DNA of 64,000 nt from Siphonodentalium dalli (lineage: Eukaryota > Mollusca > Scaphopoda > Gadilida > Siphonodentaliidae). Shown piece after piece: positions 34,040-44,799 of the stretch. How positions within the stretch are numbered: the first letter of the stretch is position 1; every line of letters begins with the position of its first letter. The notes beneath the pieces were generated by a model. That model was not told the origin of the DNA and ran no database searches. It saw nothing but the letters and a program-made list of their open reading frames with translations. The position numbers and the translations under genes are program-made. The stretch is taken from NCBI GenBank assembly GCA_032622095.1, contig CP136062.1, positions 142,308,351-142,372,350 on the forward strand, in the 5' to 3' direction.

Positions 34040-34775
34040 TAGGACTAGAAGGTGACCCGACTTCGTCCGGGCTTTGACCTTGAATTGTCCATTTTGAAGG
34101 TCAAGGTCAAGTGGGGTCACGATTTGACCAGTCCAAAACACTGCCCGGACAAAAGTACCCGACAAATGGGCCCGTCGAAATCCATCCGGTTTTACCCGAT
34201 TTGACCTTGAATTGATCATTTTGAAGGTGAAGGTCATGTCGGGGTCACGATTTGACCCGTCCAAAGCACTCAGTGGACAAAAGTAACCCTATGTATAAAA
34301 TTTCGTCGAAATCCCATCAAAATTGGCGATTTGACCTTGAATTGACCCAATTTCAAGGTCAAGTCACACGGGCAAATGAATATGCTTATGAGACTCCCCA
34401 TACGAAGGTACCCCCACATACCAAGTTTCAACTTAATCCCGTGATATTCGGGCGTTTTACATTGGAATGACCCGATTTCAAGGTCAAGGTCACGTTGCAC
34501 AAGCAAATTAATGTGCCCATGCCACCCCCCGGGCGAAAATACCCCCACATACCAAGTTTCATCGAAATCCCGTGATATTCGGGTGTTTGACCTTGAAATG
34601 ACCCGATTTCAAGGTCAAGGTCACGTTGCACGGACAAATTAATAGGCCCATGTCACCCCCCCGGCCGAAAATACCCCCACATACCAAGTTTCATCGAAAT
34701 CGGCTAGGCCGTTTTCGAGTTCATCGCGAACACACACACACACACACAGACAGATCTTCCAAAATATATAATAGA
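34040..34775 (+). repeat. Tandem ~125-bp units ending in (CA)n
   Basis: Units share tttgaccttgaa, gatttcaaggtcaaggtcac, ccccacataccaagtttca and cgtgatattcggg. The last unit runs into tcatcgcgaacacacacaca and a gacagat tail. Such tails (caagtttcatcgaaat followed by cgttttcgagttcatc and a CA/GACA run) resemble 3' ends of RTE-type LINEs and their SINEs in invertebrates. No protein-coding part was found. Confidence 0.65.
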
Positions 34776-37190
34776 TGAAGGAAATCAGTTAGTAAATGAA
34801 TTGCTGATCATAGTCACTCGATCATAGCATCTACTACAATCAATGCCGAGCAGTAGCATGGGGTTTTACCTTCAAAATATTCACAAACTGTGACTCGACT
34901 GCAACTTAGGTGTACCAATAAAAAAAAACAAATTAATGGTAACAATGACAGTATTGATATTCTTACCAATTATGCCCTATCTCGTGCATGTACGCACTCA
35001 TAATTTTCAATTCACAGGTACTAAAATTTGCACTTGTCACTCTTGCCAAAACGATTATGGTGACTAATCGTTGATTCAATATTGAACTAAATTTTATTTG
35101 AAGGATTATTTTGATGCTTTTCTACCTCAATCCAGTTCTGGGCATGCCAAAGTGTAACTGGATATACACGTGTAAGTTTATCCCTTAAACAACATTTTTT
35201 TGGACGAGTGCTATTACACCCATCTGAATTGCGAGAGCAAATAAGTGCAATTGTGCCTCTTCCTCATGGGAAAGACTGACGATTATAATCTGTGTACCAA
35301 AATACCACACATCACTACACTGAGTTGGAATCAGGATCTCACTTCAACTTGACATGATCTGGAAAACCGTATCACTGCACGGTTGTTAGATGTTTTTTTT
35401 AAACAGTAAATATTGTTACAATCATGTATACAATTCAAAAGGTCAGTCATATTCAACCTGGGAGGTGACATAACATGTAGCCAGAATTGGATTAATCATC
35501 AAAATGGTTTCTCTACACCTATATATATATATGGATGTATATATGTTCACATGCATAATTCAAGTAATGACGATCATGTTGTGACATTGGGATGAGTCTT
35601 AGAAGGTGCCCGAAGATGTATTATATATAAGCTATGACACATTTGGAGCATTAAATCCAGGACTTTCCCCTCAAATGGGCTCTGTACTAAATCCATTTTT
35701 ACTAGGAGGCTTGTGAGGAAAAACAAATTTCAGCATATCTCACAACATGGATATGCATTGATCATGGACCCTGGGACTGAGTGGAACGACCAAAGAGTGC
35801 GAAAATATCACTACATACTGCAACCTATAATGGAAAGAACCCTCCGGCTCGACTAGACAATATAAATCCTCCACAACCAAACCAAACATCCAATTCCAAA
35901 CACTTGAGCTATAACAGCCAATCTAGATGAAATTATCACAGGCATTTCTACCTTAATATACACCAATGTCGATGGTTAACAGCCACAACTTAAGGTTTAT
36001 GGTGGTCTCATGGCAGGTTTCACATGTATTATTGATGTTTAATTCAAGCTTTCCATTTTCCTTTCTCAATGAATCACTCTTGTATTGTCACCTCAATATA
36101 TAGCAGCGACACACAACAAGTGCTATTGGTGTAATGTACAGTTTGTGTACAAAAGCTGACATTTAAATTACATCAGCATATATAGAGTTTCAACTCACAA
36201 GAGAGTTTTCAATTTCAAACAGAAAAAGAAGACTTTTATTCTTATCTGATTAAGAAATCCTTTTGAGATTGTAATTTTCTGGGGCTTGAGGCGTACTAAA
36301 CCTAATCTAATACATAACTTCCACTTCAATGGTTTCCTAGCTCTAATCTTATAAGACATAGGATTGATTTAAAAAAAAAGCAGATTAAGCAGGATTTAAT
36401 GTAATAAATTCACAAACTTTCTTTATATATGGAGACAAGAAATTTCGTCTTCAATCTGTAACTTTAACAAGATTTCGCCAATCTCGAGTCTATTCACTGA
36501 TTTGATTTAGATATCAATTTGATGGATGAAAAAGTTACACATATTGGGAGACTCTTGGCCAAAGTTTATCCAGAAAATAACGAATTATGAAGTATACACG
36601 GTTGATTGATCACGTTATCATGCATAAAAACTAATTGGCTAGAGTCTGAATTAAGTAACATGGTGTGAATTCAAAAATATTTTATATATTACTTTCCATA
36701 TTTTTTTTCTTTTTAAAATAATAGTTTGTTTTGGAAAATTCTAGATAACACTTGTCCTTATGTGTATACATGACCCTTAAAGATATACATAGTGATGAAA
36801 ACTTCCAATTAAAAAAAAATCACATGATTGAGTGCCAAGATAAGTTTAGATGGAACTACCCAGCAGCCAAATTTTCAAAGATTTATTTGTAGTCAAGTTG
36901 AATATTTTCTATGTATATTTATTTTATATAGTTTCTATGTGACACAGGGAGAAGTGATTTCTCCCAATTTTAAATTCAAGGATGGTCCTGATGGTGCCAA
37001 ATAATAGTTATGGCACACATCTATGGAATTAGTTGGAAGTATAATATAATTTTATTCAGCACAAATGCTGCCACTGTAAAATGAAAGTGCTAATGACACT
37101 GTATCTCAACTTGGAGAGGGATAATTTCATATGTTACAGTCAATGGAGCGATTAGAAATGCAGAAAGATGAAATGTCTAAGTAATAATGG
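34776..37190. other. Intron, ~2.4 kb, no gene seen
   Basis: AT-rich. A (ta)n-like patch lies at 35519-35545. Around 36946-36990 the words agggagaagtgatttctccc and ggatggtcctg resemble the right end of the hAT-like element 24195-24930. Nothing else recognised. Confidence 0.45.
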
Positions 37191-37194
37191 TTAA

Positions 37195-37389
37195 ATTTCG
37201 ATAGGTCACATAGGGAGACTCCCATATATAAGAGAATACATTGGCCTTACAATATTTTCATTGACCGTGTAAGCCAGTGCATTCTCTTATATACGTGAGG
37301 CTCCTTATTGGAGACTCACATATATATAAGAGAATACACTGGCACATGTTCTGTAATGCTGCACAAGTGCAGATCCCATCATGAAAGGG
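37195..37389. repeat. TTAA-bounded copy of the inner palindrome, two hairpins
   Basis: TTAA at 37191-37194 and 37390-37393. Inside are two inverted copies of the catatataagagaat(a/g)cattggc module separated by about 40 bp. The right outer end gatgaaaggg resembles the 4533-4759 element, while the left outer end is diverged. Confidence 0.55.
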
Positions 37390-37569
37390 TTAATATGGTA
37401 CTTGTGTCATTGGGGCTGAAATTTATTACACAGTGGCTGTCTATCTTCATGCTCACAATCAATGTTTTGCAGACTTTCTGACTATATAAGTATGACGTAA
37501 ACTAATTTTTTTAATAATGGTGATGGTACCTAATAATAGTGATGCTGTTCTTTTTTCCTGAAATTAACA

Positions 37570-38285
37570 AGAGGTGTGCACTCGAGTGCTAGCATACCCC
37601 CACCGTGGCAAATTCAACCCGCATTATCCGTAAACCCAACAAAAAAGATTTTTAACTTTAAAGAAAAATTCGGACTAATCATATCGATATGGTGTCACAA
37701 GAGGCTTGTACAAAAAAAATTATTCAAATTGGTTCATATTTGTTAAAGTTATTAAGTCGGACAGAATTTTCTTAGTCAAAATATGTCGAAAATGAAGTGT
37801 AATATTACGAAAAACAGTCTGAGCCAATCCCTAGCCACATCATGTAGAGAGGGTATTGTGAGTTAGCATCTCTAATGAGGTCATTATGGTTGTACATATA
37901 CGCGACGTACTACATTCAGTCGAATACAATTGTCCAAGGTTGGTGACCTTTACTATATAATTGTTGCAGACAAGATGTAATTTGTTAAAGTTATTAAGTC
38001 GGACAGAATTTTCTAAGTCAAAATAAGTCGAAAATGAGGCGTAACTTAAAAATAAAAAGTCGGACCAAACCGCAATTAGCATCATGCGGAGAGGCAGTCC
38101 TAAGGAGATTGCATACAAAAAATTATTGAAATCGGTTCATAGTTGTTCGAGTTATGAGGTCGGACGGACAGACACACGGAGGGAGAAAGCGTGACTGACG
38201 GACGGACGGACGCAGTCAATCCAGTATATCCCCCATTTTCTTCGAAAGTGTCGGTATAATAAATCTATTACTATTATTCAGCACT
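37570..38285 (+). repeat. gacgg-type dispersed repeat with internal duplication
   Basis: Starts aagaggtgtgcactcgagtg and ends gacggacggacgcagtcaat, then ccagtatatcccccatttt. Two internal blocks share gttaaagttattaagtcgga and agcatcatg-gagagg. It belongs with 25780-26095. No gene seen. Confidence 0.6.
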
Positions 38286-38349
38286 CAATAGAAGAGAGTA
38301 GGCTGAAGTGAAACATTGCCGAAGGTTAGGAGCAATTTATATATTTAAC

Positions 38350-39232
38350 CGTTTCTATACTAAATTGATTCTCCCACTGTGTTATAAAAAATTTATACAT
38401 AGAATGGTCTAGTATTCATCTGGAAGGCTTTTCAGGAAAAACTTGAGGTTTGACTTTCCCAATGGTGCTAAGGATACCCCATGTGTTTTTAAAACACTAA
38501 GATGTTTCACATGTCAGTAAACATTACGTTAAATTAATAAAATAACAGATTCCCATTGCAGGTGCACAATTATTCAAAAATGACTGAGAAAAACACCGGA
38601 CAAAGCTTGTGCACGGACGGTGGATGAACGGACGACCTTGCACTCCAGATTGTAGCAAGGATAAAATGGCATAGTAGTTGGAGGGTTTTTCGTGTCATTC
38701 AGTTATAAAAAGATAGGTGACATGTATTCAACAGACGTATGATCTGGTGGAAGGTTAGATATCAACAGTAAATTACTTACAGTTAACTTAGGATATAGTT
38801 AAAATGAGAGATCATCTTTACCGCAAATAATTGGTGAAAAAAAGTATTACTGAGAAAAATTAAAATATTCCAGAAGGCCTAATAACTGCACCGAAGTAAG
38901 TCTGACCATCACTAAAATGCAGGTGCACAGGTTCCCATTGAGGTCTGTGCAAAGTTTTAAAAAAAAGATTCATAAACAACTGAGAAAAACTCTGAACAAA
39001 ATTGTGTCGATGATTGAAAATATTCTAAGTCAAGAAGGCCAATAACTCTGGGAAAATAAATCTGACTGACATTAAAATCACAGGTGCACAGGTTCCCATG
39101 GTGGATGATGTCTGTGCCAAGTTTCACGGAAAATGACAGAAAAACAACTGAGAAAAACTCCGGACAAATTTGTGTCCACAGATGGACGGACGGCTATACA
39201 GACGACAGATGGATGGACAAGCTTATTCCATT

Positions 39233-39267
<35 letters not shown>

Positions 39268-39340
39268 ATCCAAAAAAAAACTTTGGGGTGTAATAATCAG
39301 GGAACTACTCATCAGTGATTATTTTAATAGTATAGAAAGG
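38350..39340. repeat. 'actaaatggattctccca' family element with inserted repeats
   Basis: Left end aaccgtttctatactaaatt; right end aatagtatagaaagggttaa, inverse of the left. The interior holds two gacgg-type blocks (to 38640 and to 39210) and the poly-C tract. The size (~990 bp against ~220 bp at 40745) fits later insertion of the interior. Confidence 0.55.
39234..39264 (+). repeat. Poly-C tract, 31 bases
   Basis: Uninterrupted C run following gacgg-type repeat sequence and followed by ctccatccaaaaaaaaa. The proline-rich open frames crossing it are artefacts. Confidence 0.95.
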
Positions 39341-39344
39341 GTTA

Positions 39345-40043
39345 AGACTGAATATCCTGCTCCTAAAAATATAAAATGTTAGAAGAGTTTATGGGGGGTG
39401 TAGGTTTCCAAGATTCATATGTTAAGAGCAATCACATCAGATATGTGAGGTCTCATTTAGGTGGCTATTCCAAATACTGCCTTTGATCAAATTTGTATTA
39501 CTTGTGGCAGTTATTTCATCATTGCTGACGATACTCGCATAACAAATACAATGTATTATATGAATCAGTCGATATTTGTTGGAATTACGGCACTGATGAA
39601 CTCAACATTTGCGACATTCAATTAATAAAAGGTTGTATCTCTGCTCATGGTCAGATTGATCCAGATAGTTCATAAGAGTCTCACAAACCAAAACATTAAT
39701 TCAATTCAGCTGATATTTATTTGATTGAGTTATCAAGCCAACAACATTTGAATTCAAATTCTCCGAAGAGCCATACACATTCTGGACCAACTACAGTGGA
39801 GATATAGTATCGCATAAAATGTTCTGTCACTTTGAATGTCACGAAGTAATTAACATTATTATTAGAATGGAGAGGATTATCAATATGAACCAGCGGCTGG
39901 TGGCTGATAAGATGTTCACAAGAGTGCAGTAATTTGCAGATGAGGCTGTTCATAAGATAATTTGTTCATATGTTGCATGTTTGGAAAGTGGTCTATTTTT
40001 CTGCAGCAAATCAATAACATAAAACGTCCCCTTTTGAACCTCC
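39345..40043. other. Intron, no gene seen
   Basis: About 700 bp without recognised repeats or exons. Confidence 0.45.
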
Positions 40044-40047
40044 TTAA

Positions 40048-40395
40048 CCCTTTACCCAACAAACCGGCCAAAACCGGCCAAATAAAGCTTCAACAGCCTA
40101 AAATATCTTCGGTCTGTCTCAATAGAACCATACAAATATGGATATCATTGGAACCGGCTCGTTGACCACATTGTGATAGTTACAGTTATGCCCTGTGCCA
40201 ATGCATTCTCTTATATATGCGAGTCGACCATAGGTCGCCTCGCATATATAAGAGAATGCATTGGCCTAAAAAAAACAATTTTATAATTTTTAATGTGTTA
40301 AGCCAATGCATTCTCTTATATATGCAGGCGACCTATGGTCGACTCGCATATATAAGAGAATGCATTGGCACAGGGCCCTTCTGTTGGTTAAAGGG
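40048..40395. repeat. TTAA-flanked MITE with paired inner palindromes
   Basis: TTAA at 40044-40047 and 40396-40399; outer ends ccctttacccaacaaac and ctgttggttaaaggg. Two copies of the inner palindrome (40197-40268 and 40300-40373) lie in opposite orientation: the first has gagtcgaccataggtcgcc, the second ggcgacctatggtcgactc. Nearly identical to 62901-63291. Ends about 110 bp from the DHHC exon. Confidence 0.85.
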
Positions 40396-40503
40396 TTAAT
40401 GAATTTTTTTCATAATTGGGCTGAATTGGGGACATAATAACTGTCTTCTAAACTAAAATGTTAGACTCACTGATTTGGATACTGAATGCCTATGTGTACT
40501 TAC

Positions 40504-40600
40504 AGTAAATAAAATGAAGTACTTTTGATTACTTTCACCAATACAGTTGTTCACCCAAGGACAGTGGTGGTCCATCTTTCGTATGCACCTCCGACAGACA
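40504..40600 (-). CDS. ZDHHC3/7: Palmitoyltransferase ZDHHC3/7-like, DHHC-core exon
   Basis: Acceptor gttttattttattttcag and donor gtaagt bound a 97-bp exon. After one T completing the preceding codon it reads [19 protein letters not shown] then [13 protein letters not shown]. This is the cysteine-rich DHHC domain: DHHC is the active site whose Cys carries the acyl group, CxxC and the later Cys bind zinc, and CPWVNNCIG is diagnostic. The [11 protein letters not shown] context matches ZDHHC3/7. The exon ends in phase 0 and joins the 23927 exon. The upstream exon, expected to end HHC plus AG of a serine codon, was not found to 64000, so the 5' part is missing or lies outside. Confidence 0.93.
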
Positions 40601-40744
40601 CTGAAAATAAAATAAAACAGTGGGTTATTAACTTTGCATTGAAGTTCACGTCCATTAAAGCTTCAAACAAATCTCTTCATGATTCCACTGAATTATAGGG
40701 GCTATGAATCATTGCTGCCTTATCGTAGCGAAAATTTGATATAA
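40601..40744 (-). other. Intron upstream of the DHHC exon
   Basis: Polypyrimidine-rich on the minus strand next to the acceptor; otherwise no feature. Confidence 0.5.
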
Positions 40745-40963
40745 CCCTTTCTTTACTAAATGGATTCTCCCACCAAATTATAAAAGAATTTATTTGAATG
40801 ATCCATTATTCATTCAGAGGCATGTTCAGATAAGAAATATATGTGCATGCGTAGAAGGATATCAATTAATTGGTTGGAAATGTTCAGAAAAGTTCAACAA
40901 ATGACTTTATCAGAACACTTCCTGCAACATCTACTTGTCAATAAGCATTTAGTAAAGGAAGGG
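40745..40963. repeat. 'actaaatggattctccca' family MITE, compact copy
   Basis: Ends ccctttctttactaaatg and catttagtaaaggaaggg, bounded on the right by TTAA (40964-40967) and on the left by ATAA. The interior contains tgttcaga/tctgaaca-type hairpin words. Confidence 0.7.
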
Positions 40964-41002
40964 TTAATATATGATTCTCAATAGAACTAGAGGTGGGCGG
41001 TC

Positions 41003-41374
41003 CCCAAGCCTGAATTTAGTGTGGCTGACATTTGCGGAATGCCAGAGGTCCCCAGAGGGTGAATTTAGCACAGTGGGCTAGCATCACCAAATTCACCCTT
41101 TGGGAACCTCATTCAGCTTAGGCCTCAACTGTATGGGAGGCATAGGATCAGATTGAAGTTCCACAGTTGAAGTTGGTGATGTTCAGCAATTAATTACTTT
41201 GATTATGCAATTTAACTTCTGCAAATTAGGGGATATAGAAATTGAACAGAAGGGAAAAGTAACTAAACTAATTTGTTACTATAGATACTTCCCAGAAAAT
41301 GAGGCATAAGCAGAATGAGGGCCCCACTGGAGACCTCATTCTGCAAATCTCAGACACACTAAATTCAGGCTTGG
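41003..41374. repeat. Fold-back repeat, 'gcagaatgagg' family, long copy
   Basis: Outer arms ccaagcctgaatttagtgtg and its inverse at 41374. Inner hairpin ccagagggtgaattta ... aaattcacccttt at 41055-41105, and gcataagcagaatgagg at about 41305. Related to 3735-3990. Confidence 0.7.
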
Positions 41375-41648
41375 CTGTCCAAATGGGACAGAGGATACCC
41401 CAATGGCAGCCAGTGGCGGAAATATTTTACATACTCAAGTTATGCTCTGAAAGGGTAAGCCAGATGCACACAAAGAGGGACAGACTGTAAATAAAATTGC
41501 CCAATTGACCCCTATTCCAAGTTTTACAAAAAATTACTGAAAAATGTAAGAATACAAGCTCGGAAAAAATTCTGCATGTTGCCAAAATGTCAAAAAAGGG
41601 GTATATCTCCACTAAAACGAGAGGCCGATAACGATCGGCAGATGTTAA
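41375..41648. repeat. gacgg-group repeat fragment
   Basis: Words such as ccaagttttacaaaaaattactgaaaa (two halves) and aagctcggaaaaa resemble the block at 42835-42900. No gene. Confidence 0.4.
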
Positions 41649-41847
41649 CCCATCCCTTGGTGATAGTACATTACTATGATCGGAATCATAAATGAGAGAT
41701 TAGATGTTGAATTATAGAGTATACTGTTATGTACTATTATAGACAAATGTACATAACACAAATTATTGGAATTTATGGGTCACTTGCATTTATATAAGAG
41801 AATGCACTGGTAGAGGATCTGTAATGCTGCACCACCACAGCCTTGGG
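41649..41847. repeat. TTAA-bounded element, partial module
   Basis: TTAA at 41645-41648 and 41848-41851; short ends cccatcccttgg and ccttggg. Contains one half of the inner palindrome (tatataagagaatgcactgg at about 41790). Confidence 0.5.
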
Positions 41848-42294
41848 TTAAATGTGAAAAGGTGACCTGGACATGGAATACTTGGGTTAAGAGAGTCCAA
41901 TTTAAGTTTACAATGATAATGTATCAAATTTTACCAACAACAGCCAACAACAATTATATAGTAGAGCTGTCAACGAATCACAGGGCATTGTTTATGTTGA
42001 AGGCTGGCATCTCTATAAAACCAATAACATTTATAATGACCTCAGACCATCTGTAGAGTGATATACTCAGCTGTGCAATGCAGCACAGATGTTCTAGTCG
42101 ACTGTTAAAATCATGTGATGTGTATTGTTGAAACTTTTTTTTAAATTAGATACCATAGCTTTCTTTATCTGCACATTGGCATAAGAGACATCAAAAAATA
42201 ATATAGCCTTATCAATAGCTAAGTAGTCAAAAAGCATGGGATGGAATTGGTGAATTGGGTTTAATGTCGCTCCAAACAAATTTACCAGTACATA
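41848..42294. other. No gene seen
   Basis: Short open frames on both strands without recognisable similarity. Confidence 0.4.
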
Positions 42295-43000
42295 ACACAG
42301 ATTTTGGACCGATTTAAACCAAATTTGGTGTGGTGACTCGGGTACCCTTGGCAGTTATAACGGTGTTAGTTTTTCAAATTTTTTTTTTTTAAATTTTTTT
42401 TTTTTAAATTATTTAAAACAAAAACAAATTATTATATTTTTGGTTTAATTTTTTTGTTGTTAAATTGAGCAAGGAATTCAATCTAATTTTTTTGTTAATT
42501 TGTTTTTAAAGAGTGAATATTTTTTCAAATAATGGGCCATAACTCAGTTAAAAATAGTCGGATCAAACCCATATTCGAACTCGGTCTGTCTTTTGTGCTG
42601 AGAAATTCATATACAAAATTTGGTTCCGATCAGATAGAAAATGTTTGAGTTATCGCACCATGCGTAAAGTGTCTATGGACAGACAGACAGACAGACGACG
42701 GACGGACGGAGTAACGACGAGTGGTCATTCAGGACTCTGACACTATGTTTACCATACTATGGTATGGGTAAACATAAAAAGTCGGACGGACCACATAATT
42801 GCTGGTTCACAGGTTCCCATGGTACTAAATATCTGTGCCAAGTTTTTTTTAAATTGACTGGAAAATGTAGGAATACATATACAAGCTCGGACAAATTTAT
42901 GCATCTTGAGAAAATTTTCTATGTAAAAAAACGGGCGATAACTCCAGAAAAAAAAGTGGAGAAAATTTTCAAGTCGAAAAAAAAAAATACTTAATTGTAC
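42295..43000 (+). repeat. gacgg-type dispersed repeat, two blocks
   Basis: The head gattttggaccgatttaaac resembles 7340 onward. Then come an A/T low-complexity stretch, gggccataactcagttaaaa, and the tail gacagacagacagacgacgg at 42680-42710. A second block at 42775-42990 begins again with cggacggaccac. Similar ataactc...aaaa blocks lie at 47872 and 59278. Confidence 0.6.
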
Positions 43001-43363
43001 ACAACATGAAGGAATCGATTCTACATGTATTTGAAGACAAACATCAAGCATAATATAAAACAATTAAAATGTCCATAAAATGACTTTAATCATAGTTTAG
43101 AAGAGAAATTTTGAGAACAGCGTTCTCAGCAAGTATACAAATTTAGTGGAAATGAATAACTGCTATAAAAAGTATATGATCTGAACTAGTAAAAACGTGG
43201 AATGGCAATTTAATGGAGTTCAATACTGCTTCAAGAATCTCAACATTATGTTAGGGGTGTGCATACTGTGGAAGAAATTGTGAGAAGCCATTACCATGAA
43301 CTGTTACAACAGGTGTTGAGGTCAGTGCACTAAAGTTGGGAGCAATCAACTAATGCTATCAAC
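43001..43363. other. Upstream flank of the BED remnant
   Basis: AT-rich; the hAT-type left end expected for the remnant could not be located. Confidence 0.35.
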
Positions 43364-44030
43364 ATGTCTACAAAAAAAATCTGACAGCATTTTGAATTGC
43401 AGAAAGACACATCGTGTCTTATGAAAGCGAAGTGCAAACTTTGCCCAACTACAATCTCCGGTTCCAAAAAAGTTATCTCCAATTTTGTGACACATTTGAA
43501 GGTAAGTTTCTATTTATTGGTATTGTTTAATTCCATTGGCATATTACTTCAGTCATATGGTGGTATTGGTATATGCATTGTTTCTTGTCCCTTCTAATTT
43601 GAAACTGAATGACAAAGTGGGGACAAATATCTGCCTCACTAATCCCCTAATTAGCAGTGTCTAGTGGAAGCATTGTGTTACCAGTAAGTTGGTGGCCACA
43701 AAGGCTAATTATGTTTATGACTCTAATTAACAATCAGAGTGTTGATTAACTCATTGTCCTTTACAATGGCCTGGCTGTGTGTCTGACTTACTGAGACTGT
43801 CTTATTTCCTTAATAATTAAATGATGGATACATGTATATATGTTACTAAAATACTCTTATTATTTTCATTTTATAGCGAAAACATCAAGATGTCTATGAA
43901 TCCACAGTCACACAAGCACCATCAGCAAGTAACCAACAACCTAGAATCTTTCAGTATGCAAAAAACATCAACCAAGAATGCCAAAGCATTGAAGATAGTT
44001 AGCAAAGTTCACAAATCTCTGAAATCACCC
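43364..44030 (+). pseudogene. BED-type zinc finger (hAT/ZBED-like) remnant
   Basis: From ATG 43364 the frame meets TGA after six codons, then reads QHFELQKDTSCLMKAKCKLC, TTISGSKKVISNFVTHLK and, after an apparent intron (donor gtaagt at 43502, acceptor tttatag at 43878), RKHQDVYESTVTQAP to a stop at about 44004. C-x2-C ... H-x3-4-H spacing with SNFVTHLK/RKH is the BED finger found at the N-terminus of hAT transposases and ZBED proteins. The catalytic part is absent. The TGA (where Trp is usual) and early stop argue for a decayed copy. Confidence 0.6.
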
Positions 44031-44362
44031 CAATTTCTAGAAGATCAACCCCGACTACAAGCTGCCAAAGCAACGTGCTGGAATTGCCAGCTATAAACCA
44101 TGATTCGCTCAGTTCTACGAACACCTATGTTATCTTGCTTGTATTAAATTTATGTTTTGTTATCAATTAAAGTTGATACAAATAAAAAGTGTTCCTACTT
44201 CAATTCTGTACTAAACTGTAATTGTAATTGAATTACATTTCAAAGTAATTGTAATTGTAATTAATTACATTGTGGAATAGATGTAATGGGAATTGTAATT
44301 GAAAAATGTTGAAGTAATTGTAATTGTAATTAATTACATTCACAAGTAATTGCCCCAAGCCT
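44031..44362. repeat. hAT-like terminal region, taattgtaattg repeats
   Basis: Repeated gtaattgtaattaattacat words end at agtaattgccccaagcctg (44344-44362), whose inverse begins caggcttgggg, resembling a hAT end. The 3' terminus of the element carrying the BED remnant is inferred. Confidence 0.5.
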
Positions 44363-44584
44363 GATCAACAATAATAGGCCAGTGTTAGAGATAGCTCAGG
44401 TAAGCTGGGAATTTTGCTATGGACTTAATTGTGACCTGAGAGTGAGGGTAAAAGACATGTGAGCCCAAAGGTTGATATCAGTTCTTGAAAAATGGATGGT
44501 TACCATTTTTCAGCACCCACCTATAATAATGCTGAAATGGAAGCAGTATTGGACAGACCCTAGACCCTAGACTCCGAGGAACTA
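44363..44584. other. No gene seen
   Basis: Spacer between the BED remnant and the next MITE. Confidence 0.4.
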
Positions 44585-44797
44585 CAGCAATACCCTAAAT
44601 AATAAATTATTAAACCACAGCAGAATTATGGGTAACTTTTCAGGATTTAGTAGGAAATATGGCTGGTTGCCATTCATTGGAAAGCTCTCAGTGAGAGCTT
44701 TCCTATGAATGGCAACAAGCCATATTTCCAACTAAATCCTGATAAATTACCCATAATTCTGCTGTGGTTAAGGAGTCGATTATTTAGGGCATTACTG
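44585..44797. repeat. Palindromic Tc1/mariner-type MITE, full length
   Basis: Both arms and the centre (gaaagctctcagtgagagctttc) are present in 213 bp, with TA at 44583-44584 and 44798-44799. The left arm has several substitutions. Confidence 0.88.
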
Positions 44798-44799
44798 TA

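Noticed and set aside
39084..39382. Proline-rich frames in three phases
   Set aside because: They are produced by the poly-C tract.
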